In this document: positions 1 through 6,458 of the stretch, one piece after another
Layout of the letters: each line of letters starts with the position of its first letter
Position numbering within the stretch: the stretch's first letter is position 1
DNA from: an uncultured Bacilli bacterium
GTDB taxonomy: Bacteria; Bacillota_I; Bacilli_A; RF39; UBA660
DNA length: 6,458 nt
Direction: 5' to 3'
Assembly: GCA_947625005.1 (NCBI GenBank)
Contig: CANQNA010000080.1
Location: forward strand, 1-6,458
The notes under the pieces: model-generated
Told to the model about the DNA's origin: nothing
The model's database searches: none
What the model saw: only the letters and a program-made list of their open reading frames with translations
Program-made: the position numbers and the translations under genes

Positions 1-31
1 GTCAAATCCATTAATATCAAGAAAAATATGA
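1..31 (+). other. Disrupted sequence upstream of the first large gene
   Basis: The downstream reading frame, read backwards, hits TGA at 29-31. The other two forward frames are closed by TAA at 34-36 and TAA at 45-47 (the latter also has TAA at 12-14). No upstream peptide can therefore run into the large gene without a frameshift or readthrough. The frame starting at base 1 gives VKSINIKKNMN before its stop, and the frame starting at base 2 gives SNPLISRKI before TGA. Either could be the preceding part of the same protein displaced by one base. An ATG at 28-30 is followed two codons on by TAA and is not a useful start. This may be a sequencing or assembly error at a contig edge, or a real lesion. 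Confidence 0.5.
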
Positions 32-3000
32 ATTAATATTGGAATAAATTACCAAGAATCAGATCAAGAAGTTCCAGCTACTGTTGAAGTAAAAAAAGTA
101 GAAATATCTACAGGAGATAATGAAGTAATCGAAGTAACATTATCTAAGAAAGTAGATAATGCTAAATTTTACGTAAATGGAACTATTGTAAGTGGTGTTG
201 AAGATCCCGAAGAAACAAATAGTAGCTATGTATATACTTTAACATTAGATAAAAATACATTAAATAAAAATGAAGAAAATACTCTAAGGGTAACAGACGA
301 AGAAGGTACTTTTGATAAAACAGAAACATTTATTTATAGAGTAATGATAGCACCAACTTCAGTATCAGTAGCTCCTGGAGCAGGAAATGATATTAATATG
401 ATTAATGCATCAAATGTTAATAGTGCTACAATTCAAGTTCTATTTGACAATGGAAATAAAAATACACTTCCAGTAACTATTGAAGTTACTATAGAAGATA
501 CAGCTGATGAAGCAAAAGGGCAAGTAAAACATACTGTAACAAAAACAATAGAAGCAACAACAATGGAAACAGTTGAAAAGATTACAGGTGTAGATTTCTC
601 TTCTTTTAATGAAGGAACATTAATATTAACATCAAAAGTAAAAGATATCGAAGGAAATGTTTCGAATTCTGTAGAAAATAAAACAGTAACAAAAATGGCA
701 GATGCACCAATTGTAAAATATGCAAATGCATCACGTACTGATAATACTACAGCTAATATAACAAGCTTAGCTTCAACCAATAAAGATGATAGTATTTATT
801 ATTTAGTAAAAGAACAAGGTGAAACAGCTCCAACTGTTGATGAAGTAATTGAAGGAAATAAAACACTTTCTTCCGGAGCCAGTGTTGATGCCCAAATTAC
901 TAATGGCAATAAAGACAAAGTATATGTTGTATATTTAGCTGCTAAAACATCAACAGGAACGAAATCTACAGAAGTAGTAGCAATTCAAGTTGCAAAGCAA
1001 GGAGCAACTCAAATAACATCTGTTACACAAGCTAATATAGTAAAAGTTGCTGGAACAGAAGCAACTTATGAATGGAGATATAATGAAGAAACAGAAGGAT
1101 TTGTAGGATACAAAGTAGTTTTAAAAGATAATAACAAAAAAGTATTAGTTGAAGAAACAATTAATAAAGGAGAAGAAACTCGTGTAGATTTCTTAGAAGT
1201 TTTAAAAGCACAAAAAGGTATTAAATCATACACAGTAGAAGTTATTGCTCTTGCTGATAATGTTAATTATCAAAATGCTTCTGCAACATCAACTAAAGCT
1301 CAAACAATTAGTTCTGTAATAGGAACTGCAAATATTACATTAAGTCTTGGAAATGACGCAAATGATGAGAGTAAAATATTATTGACATGGTCAACAACAG
1401 CTACTGATACAACAGCAGTAGACCACTATTTAATAGAAGTTGCTAAATTTGATAAATCAGCAGAAACAAATAAAGAATATACAACAAATGTAAAAAGCTA
1501 TACTACAACAGAATTAAAATATGATATAGCTCCAATTGTTGAAGAAATGGGAGTTGGAACATATAATTTTAATGTAACAGCAGTTGCTCGTGAAGATCTT
1601 TTAAGAACAAATAAATCTGCATATACAGATTTAAAATCTTCAACAACAACATATCATCAAGGAGGAGCAGTTACTGGATTAACAGCAACAGTGTCTGGGC
1701 AAAAAGTAACATTAAAAGGAACATTATTATCATCAGATATTTTTGATAGTCTAGGAGGTGCAATAAAATATAAATTGTACTATAGAAAATCAGGAGTAGA
1801 AACAAATTATTCTAAAGCAACAAGTGATGATAATATTACTGCATTACCACGTGAAGTTGCTACAAGTTTAGAAAGCGGAACAAAATATGATTTTATAATA
1901 GAAACAGAAGTAACAAATGGATCAGTAATAAGATCATCATATTCAGATCCAGTATCTGCTACAACAGAATTAGGTGCTATATTAGCAACTGATGCTAGTT
2001 ATGTAGAATATAAAGCAACATCTGCAATTGATAGCACACCACAATTAGTAGAAAAACAATTAACATATAAAGATGAAGTATTATATATTAAAAGCGATGA
2101 CACAGTTAAATCATATTCTTCTGAAAAATATCCAGAAGTAACAAAAATAATTACTGTATTGGATCAAATGGGAGAATTCGATAAAATATCAATTAATGAC
2201 AAAATTACAGAATTAACATTATCTGCTGCAGATGCAACAGAAGCAAAAATATATGATTTAACAAATGTTCCATCAAATGCAAAAGTAATAGTAACTGGAA
2301 ATGCTACAAAAGTAACCAGTATAAAAGGAAACTTAACAGAAATTACACTAGATGGTGAAAATGAAGTATTTAATTTATCTGACTTAACAGCTAAAGTAGT
2401 TAATTTATCAGAAACAGGTATAAAATTAACTGCAAATGAAGGTACAACTTTAAAATTTGGAAGTAGCGCTGAAAAAGTAACAGTTAATGATGTAGTTTTA
2501 GATGGAGTTTCTGAGTCAGGAACAGTTAAAGTAGCTAGTGATGGATTTGAATTTGCAGGAAGTGCTTTAGAAGAATTTACAGTAGATTCATCTGAATCAA
2601 CAAAAGTAGTAAACTTAAAATTCAGTGGTGCAACACCTGAAACATTAAATATTACTGCTGATGAAAAAAATGGAGTAAAATTATCAACAAATACTATATT
2701 AATTAAGAATTTAAATGTTCTTAATGGAAAAGTTGATATATCAAATTCTCCATTTGCAAATCTTAAATTAGGAGATGAAGAAGCTACAGACACTAATAAA
2801 GTTATTTTAGTAACTTCAAATAGTGATGGTTCAGCTATCAATGGTAAGACAGTAACTACTGAAGATAATCCTTTATTAATTGAATGGTTAGGTTATTTCA
2901 CAGCTTCTGCAGAAAATAATGCTACAGTAGATTATGTAGCAAATTCAAAAGAGATATCATTTACATTAAAAGAGCATGTAACAGTTACATTTGCCAAATT

Positions 3001-3445
3001 ACCTGAAAAATTAGAAGTTAAATCAGAAGGATTAAAAAATAAAGCACCTTCAGAAATGCAAAATAAAGAAGCGTATGAGGAAAATATGGATGCAGTTACA
3101 GCTACTGTAGATTCAAAAACAAATACAATAACAGTTACTGTAAATAAACCAATGAATGAATATGAAGCAGGAAAAAACAGTAATAAAAAACATGCGTATT
3201 ATTCATTATTAGTAGATGTAGGAATACCAAGAGATGATATCAAAACAGGTGAAGGAACATATTATATAGTTACAGAAGATGATATAAAAAATAGTGCATC
3301 TTGGGGTGCTAGTGATACAGAAGTAATAGTATGGTTAGAAGCAGATACACCTGAAATGATATTAGATTTTACAAATGCTAAAACTGGTGAAAAATATTAT
3401 TTCACAGTAAAAGTAGTTAATTATACTAAAAAATCATTAGATTAA
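32..3445 (+). CDS. Large multidomain surface protein with Ig-like and FN3-like domains (5' end missing or broken)
   Basis: The frame is open for 1,137 codons and ends in TAA at 3443-3445. The first ATG is at 344, but coding-quality sequence in the same frame begins by about 50 and forms a complete beta-sandwich, so ATG 344 is not the real start; no ATG, GTG or TTG occurs between 32 and 344. Domains, with residues counted from ATG 344: Ig-like (104 codons before it); Ig-like 1-118; beta domain with YYLVKE 119-219; three FN3-like domains at about 220-322, 325-436 and 441-541, the first two with the strand-B Trp (W244, W349) and all with Tyr-centred later strands; a conserved block 560-640 with a KYPEV motif; a beta-strand-rich, solenoid-like region 641-825; an end module 840-900; and a C-terminal extension 899-1033. 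There is no cysteine, membrane helix, LPXTG or catalytic motif. A role as an extracellular structural or adhesive protein is inferred. Gene 2, convergent with it, is a paralogue. Specific function is unknown. Confidence 0.8.
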   Translation: MNIGINYQESDQEVPATVEVKKVEISTGDNEVIEVTLSKKVDNAKFYVNGTIVSGVEDPEETNSSYVYTLTLDKNTLNKNEENTLRVTDEEGTFDKTETFIYRVMIAPTSVSVAPGAGNDINMINASNVNSATIQVLFDNGNKNTLPVTIEVTIEDTADEAKGQVKHTVTKTIEATTMETVEKITGVDFSSFNEGTLILTSKVKDIEGNVSNSVENKTVTKMADAPIVKYANASRTDNTTANITSLASTNKDDSIYYLVKEQGETAPTVDEVIEGNKTLSSGASVDAQITNGNKDKVYVVYLAAKTSTGTKSTEVVAIQVAKQGATQITSVTQANIVKVAGTEATYEWRYNEETEGFVGYKVVLKDNNKKVLVEETINKGEETRVDFLEVLKAQKGIKSYTVEVIALADNVNYQNASATSTKAQTISSVIGTANITLSLGNDANDESKILLTWSTTATDTTAVDHYLIEVAKFDKSAETNKEYTTNVKSYTTTELKYDIAPIVEEMGVGTYNFNVTAVAREDLLRTNKSAYTDLKSSTTTYHQGGAVTGLTATVSGQKVTLKGTLLSSDIFDSLGGAIKYKLYYRKSGVETNYSKATSDDNITALPREVATSLESGTKYDFIIETEVTNGSVIRSSYSDPVSATTELGAILATDASYVEYKATSAIDSTPQLVEKQLTYKDEVLYIKSDDTVKSYSSEKYPEVTKIITVLDQMGEFDKISINDKITELTLSAADATEAKIYDLTNVPSNAKVIVTGNATKVTSIKGNLTEITLDGENEVFNLSDLTAKVVNLSETGIKLTANEGTTLKFGSSAEKVTVNDVVLDGVSESGTVKVASDGFEFAGSALEEFTVDSSESTKVVNLKFSGATPETLNITADEKNGVKLSTNTILIKNLNVLNGKVDISNSPFANLKLGDEEATDTNKVILVTSNSDGSAINGKTVTTEDNPLLIEWLGYFTASAENNATVDYVANSKEISFTLKEHVTVTFAKLPEKLEVKSEGLKNKAPSEMQNKEAYEENMDAVTATVDSKTNTITVTVNKPMNEYEAGKNSNKKHAYYSLLVDVGIPRDDIKTGEGTYYIVTEDDIKNSASWGASDTEVIVWLEADTPEMILDFTNAKTGEKYYFTVKVVNYTKKSLD

Positions 3446-3479
3446 TATTTTTATTTAAGAAATTCTAGTGAGAATAAAC

Positions 3480-3511
3480 AAAATATCGTACATTTTTTGT
3501 ACGATATTTTT
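3480..3511. terminator. Bidirectional intrinsic terminator between the convergent genes
   Basis: A perfect 13-bp inverted repeat (3480-3492 with 3498-3510) flanks a five-T loop. On the plus strand the stem ends in a run of five T (3507-3511), 34 bases after the stop of the left gene. On the minus strand the same hairpin is followed by TTTTGTTTATT, and lies about 78 bases after the stop of the right gene. The stem core TATCGTACA is less AT-rich than its flanks. The geometry fits a shared rho-independent terminator that insulates the two converging transcripts. Confidence 0.85.
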
Positions 3512-3516
3512 GTTAA

Positions 3517-3540
3517 CTTCAAGGGTAAACCACGGGGATG
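3517..3540. other. GC-rich patch, possible remnant of an IS200/IS605-type end
   Basis: This 24-base stretch is 54% GC (13 of 24) inside an intergenic region and window that are near 30%. Read on the minus strand it contains CCCCGTGGTTTACCC followed by TTGAAGTTAAC. From memory of the family, this loosely resembles the right ends of IS200/IS605 (TnpB-associated) elements, which carry a CCCGTGGCTTTAG-type hairpin arm close to the cleavage site. The second arm of that hairpin is not present here, no transposase or tnpB is nearby, and no left end was recognised. It could equally be an unrelated conserved site. Confidence 0.25.
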
Positions 3541-3554
3541 TTTATTATAATAAA
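3541..3554. repeat. Perfect 14-bp AT palindrome
   Basis: TTTATTATAATAAA equals its own reverse complement. It lies between the stop codon of the minus-strand gene and the shared terminator. It contains only A and T, in an AT-rich intergenic region, so chance is a fair explanation. No binding protein can be suggested. Confidence 0.4.
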
Positions 3555-3571
3555 TTTTAGCAATAAATTTT
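3549..3571. repeat. Short direct repeat (10 bases, 13-base spacing)
   Basis: AATAAATTTT occurs at 3549-3558 and again at 3562-3571, separated by AGC. The first copy overlaps the AT palindrome. It is low-complexity A/T sequence downstream of the minus-strand gene, with no recognised function. Confidence 0.35.
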
Positions 3572-3588
3572 CTTGCACATAATTTACG

Positions 3589-6456
3589 CTATTTTTGTAA
3601 TCCTGTAATTTGAATTTCTGTTAGTTTCTTTGTAAATGTAATTGTTACATCTTTTTCATCTTTATTAGCTGTCAATGTTGCTCCACCTATAGCTTCAGAC
3701 TTTCCGGTTTTAGCATTTATTTGAGTTAAACCAAAAGATTTAATATAAGTATTTAATGTTGCAAGCCTTGCTTTTACTTCAGATTCATCTTCTTTTCCGG
3801 TTAATTCTAAAACTGTCTCTAAAGCTGTTTTTATGTGAGAAGCATTGCTTTCTCCAGTAGTACCCATAACATCTTCATAAGAATATTCTCTCATTTCAAG
3901 GGCACTTGTACGGTTATAAACAGTAGCTCCAAAGCTATATGGTGCTACATCAGAAGCTTTAACTTTAACTGTATGACTTGCATCGGCAGTTGATGTGATA
4001 GTAACTGCTTGTGTTCCAGATAAGTTTGCACCACTTAAATCAACATTTCCATTCGTTACAGTAATATCGATATCACTAGCAAGATTCATATTATCAGCTT
4101 CTACTTCAATATTTCCTTTACCTATAATTGTAAGTTTTCCATCTTGTGTATCAAGAACAGAATCATCTCCGTTAAATGATACTTTTATAGCTTTTGGACT
4201 ATTTACTGTAATTTCATTATTTGCACTATTTGGTGTAATTTCTAATTCAATTGGAGTTGCAGATCTGTTTATTGATACTGTTGTTTCTTTTGATGTTGTA
4301 ACTGTTAATCCACTGTAGAAAGTTACAGTTGCGCCTTCTGAAATAATTACTGATTGAGGAGCTGCAGCTGTTATAACTGAAGTATTATCATTCAAAACAA
4401 TTCTTTCAGCTACGATATTTGCTATATTCAATTGGCCTAGTTTACCTGTTATATTAATTTCAGCAGGTTCGCTTCCAACTGTAGTTTTTAGTACTTGGTT
4501 AAAATCATTTCCTGTAATATTAATTACCATATCTTTAACATCTACTGGGAATATTCTTGTAGCTGTAACTCTTGTTCCTATAGTTAAATCCAATACATTT
4601 GATGTATAATTGTTAATAATATCTCCATCTTTTAATGAAGTTACTATATTTTGTACCTTTTGTAATTCTGCTGGATAATCAGCTAATTTATAGTTAATTC
4701 CATCAATACTAATACCATCAGTTGTTACTGCAATTTCTCCTGACTTTGTAGTAGCTGTGCTAACTTTTGTTTTATTTTGGATAACTGGCATGTTTGATTT
4801 TGTTTTTTCAAGTTCAACAAATTGAGAAGTTCCTGTAATTCCATCTACACTGCCTACCAATCTGATTGCATAAAGTGCTGCTTGACCTAGTCCTACAACT
4901 TCAAATTCTCCTGTTGCTGTATTAACTTTTACATTTTGTGTAAGTTCTGAGACTTTTGTATATTTACTTTCTGTTTTTCCAGATGCAGCTGAAGTGTTAA
5001 CAGTATATACTTCTACTTGATATGTTGCTGTTTTTCCTGAAATTTTTACTTCACGATAATCAGGAATTTTTAAAGTTGCTGCACTAGCTGTTGTTGAGTT
5101 GATAACAATAGTAGGAGTAGCTATTGTGAAAAATTCTTTAGATACCGTAGGTTCTGAATCAACTTCTGATAACTTATGATTATCTTTAGCCACTACAGAT
5201 ACTCTTGCTTTATATAACGTTCCAGTATCTATTCCACTACTTACATCTAATTCATTTTCTGTAACAGGTATACTATCTGTACTACCAACTGGTAAATATT
5301 CTGAATCTTCATATCCTTTTGTTGTTTGATTGTATGCTGCTATTTCAACTTTATATCCTTTAATATCTGCTTGAGCATAGCTACTATTCCATGATAATAC
5401 TGCTTTACCATCCATATCTATTTTTAATGTAACATTACTAACCGAATTTAAAGCAGTTACTGTAACTGTATTTGATGTAACTGTTTCTGATGCTACAGTA
5501 TTTGCATCGCCTTCTCCAAATACGCTTGCTTGATATTTTCCAGCTTCAAGTCCTGATATTCCAAATTGGTCAAGAGCTACTTCTGTTGCATTTGTTACTT
5601 CTTTTGAACCAACTACTTCTCCGTCTTTATATAGTATTACCATGAACTTATCAGTACTTCCTACACTTTCTCCTTCTTCTAAAGTCCATGTAATTTTAGC
5701 GTCACCTAAGGCAGATACTTTTGTCAAGTCTGGCATTGCTACTGATACTACTGTTTTGGCTTCATCTATTGATTCATCTGTAGGAATAACAGCATAAACT
5801 TTATTTGAACTATCATCACTAGAATTAGCTACGTTGGTAGCAATACTTCCATATTCATCTTCTAATTTAAAATATACATCATAAGCTTTTTTACTAACTA
5901 CTTGAATCTCAGCATCTGTTACTTTATTATCTGTAACTTCAATATAAGGTGTCTTAGCATCATAATCTGCTTTTGCAGGTTTAGCACCTTGAGTACCTGC
6001 TTCAACATCTGAGTATTCTACTAATTTATAATAAGCTTTTACAATTTTACTTTCAGATTGAACTTCAAAAGATACTGTTCCTTTTGTAGAAGCTGGACGT
6101 CTTCCTTTTAATGCAACAATTTTAGCGTTCTCAACTTCTTTAGTATGTTTATCAATAGTAAATTCTGCTAGTATATCACCATCGTTTGAAATTAATCTTA
6201 TGGTATGGATACCATCATCTAGCCCTGAAGCATCAAATGTTGGAATAGCCATTAAACTAGTATGATCACGAACAGTTACAACTACTTCTGGTCCACTACC
6301 AGCATCCTTTTTTAATTGTTCAGTAGTTCCATCGGCTTTTACTACATATAATCCAGCTTTAATAGCAGTTTCTAATTCTTTATTTATCTTTAAAGATGAG
6401 TTTACAGCTTTCTCATTTTGGTTATTTACATATTTATCAGTTAAAACAACTTCCAT
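3589..6456 (-). CDS. Large multidomain surface protein with FN3-like domains (5' end beyond window)
   Basis: The gene reads from the right edge to a TAG at 3591-3589, giving 955 visible residues. The ATG at 6456 has only two bases before it, the frame is open to the edge (the preceding codon ends in AT and cannot be a stop), and the encoded start has no signal peptide, so the gene almost certainly begins outside. Domains by residue: beta-sandwich 1-106; YYKLVE beta domain 108-225; three FN3-like domains at about 238-335, 336-445 and 446-550, the first two with strand-B Trp (W257, W356); a conserved block 575-640 with a DYPAE motif; a beta-strand-rich, solenoid-like region 641-835; then an end module with amphipathic helices (about 873-906) and a final VTITF strand at 937-941. 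It is cysteine-free, with no sortase motif or membrane segment. Order and motifs match the left gene, so the two are paralogues; this one lacks that protein's extra C-terminal region. A structural or adhesive cell-surface role is inferred. Confidence 0.85.
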   Translation of the reverse strand: MEVVLTDKYVNNQNEKAVNSSLKINKELETAIKAGLYVVKADGTTEQLKKDAGSGPEVVVTVRDHTSLMAIPTFDASGLDDGIHTIRLISNDGDILAEFTIDKHTKEVENAKIVALKGRRPASTKGTVSFEVQSESKIVKAYYKLVEYSDVEAGTQGAKPAKADYDAKTPYIEVTDNKVTDAEIQVVSKKAYDVYFKLEDEYGSIATNVANSSDDSSNKVYAVIPTDESIDEAKTVVSVAMPDLTKVSALGDAKITWTLEEGESVGSTDKFMVILYKDGEVVGSKEVTNATEVALDQFGISGLEAGKYQASVFGEGDANTVASETVTSNTVTVTALNSVSNVTLKIDMDGKAVLSWNSSYAQADIKGYKVEIAAYNQTTKGYEDSEYLPVGSTDSIPVTENELDVSSGIDTGTLYKARVSVVAKDNHKLSEVDSEPTVSKEFFTIATPTIVINSTTASAATLKIPDYREVKISGKTATYQVEVYTVNTSAASGKTESKYTKVSELTQNVKVNTATGEFEVVGLGQAALYAIRLVGSVDGITGTSQFVELEKTKSNMPVIQNKTKVSTATTKSGEIAVTTDGISIDGINYKLADYPAELQKVQNIVTSLKDGDIINNYTSNVLDLTIGTRVTATRIFPVDVKDMVINITGNDFNQVLKTTVGSEPAEINITGKLGQLNIANIVAERIVLNDNTSVITAAAPQSVIISEGATVTFYSGLTVTTSKETTVSINRSATPIELEITPNSANNEITVNSPKAIKVSFNGDDSVLDTQDGKLTIIGKGNIEVEADNMNLASDIDITVTNGNVDLSGANLSGTQAVTITSTADASHTVKVKASDVAPYSFGATVYNRTSALEMREYSYEDVMGTTGESNASHIKTALETVLELTGKEDESEVKARLATLNTYIKSFGLTQINAKTGKSEAIGGATLTANKDEKDVTITFTKKLTEIQITGLQK

Positions 6457-6458
6457 AT

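Noticed and set aside
29..31. TGA read as tryptophan or glycine (alternative genetic code)
   Set aside because: No other in-frame TGA occurs in more than 2,000 codons of the two genes, and all their tryptophans use TGG.
91..97. Seven-A tract as a phase-variation switch explaining the broken start
   Set aside because: All three upstream frames are already closed by 47, so slippage at this tract cannot open a path to an upstream start.
344..346. ATG at 344 as the true start of the first gene
   Set aside because: It falls between two beta-sandwich domains, has no strong ribosome binding site and no signal peptide after it, and the same frame is plainly coding for about 100 codons before it.
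433..780. 115-codon open frame on the minus strand
   Set aside because: It is a shadow opposite the Ig-like domain of gene 1; its hydrophobic look comes from antisense reading of Thr/Glu/Lys codons.
1001..1966. FN3-like domains as a CRISPR or tandem DNA repeat
   Set aside because: The similarity is at the fold and motif level only; the copies do not repeat at nucleotide level.
2164..2841. 225-codon open frame on the minus strand
   Set aside because: It is antisense to the solenoid-like region of gene 1; its composition is explained as a shadow of Thr/Val/Lys-rich coding sequence and it has no recognisable domain.
3995..4318. 107-codon open frame on the plus strand
   Set aside because: It is a shadow opposite the solenoid-like part of gene 2, with no independent support.
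6454..6456. ATG at the right edge as the true start of the minus-strand gene
   Set aside because: Only two bases precede it, the frame is open to the edge, and the following residues look like the interior of a surface protein, without a signal peptide.

Overview
The window is AT-rich (roughly 30% GC by eye, with A/T-ending codons throughout) and holds two large, convergent, incomplete genes that meet tail to tail around a 143-base intergenic gap. The base composition, the use of TGG for every tryptophan, and the cysteine-free, Thr/Ser/Asn/Val-rich repetitive proteins suggest a low-GC Firmicute such as a gut Clostridia or Bacilli lineage. That assignment is inferred from composition and style; no phylogenetic marker is present.

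Layout: positions 1-31 are a short disrupted stretch. Positions 32-3445 (+) are the open frame of surface protein 1, whose true beginning is missing. Positions 3446-3588 are intergenic and carry a 13-bp-stem hairpin that can terminate transcription from both sides, a small GC-rich patch, a perfect AT palindrome and a short direct repeat. Positions 3589-6456 (-) are surface protein 2, which runs off the right edge. Both genes continue, or should continue, past the window, so the window may be a short contig broken inside two repeat-type genes.

The two proteins share one architecture in the same order: Ig-like beta-sandwich, a YY-(K)LV-type beta domain, three fibronectin type III-like domains, a conserved block around a 'YP(E/A)E' motif, a long beta-strand-rich region that looks like a solenoid, and a conserved 'VT(V/I)TF' end module. 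Protein 1 then carries about 135 extra residues. They are diverged paralogues and probably extracellular. Neither C-terminus has a sortase signal or membrane segment, so any signal peptide and wall anchor must be N-terminal and outside the window. No mobile-element gene, RNA gene, CRISPR array or enzyme was seen. The points most worth a second look are the stops in all three frames at the start of gene 1, the uncharacterised shared C-terminal half of the two proteins, and the compositionally odd patch between them.
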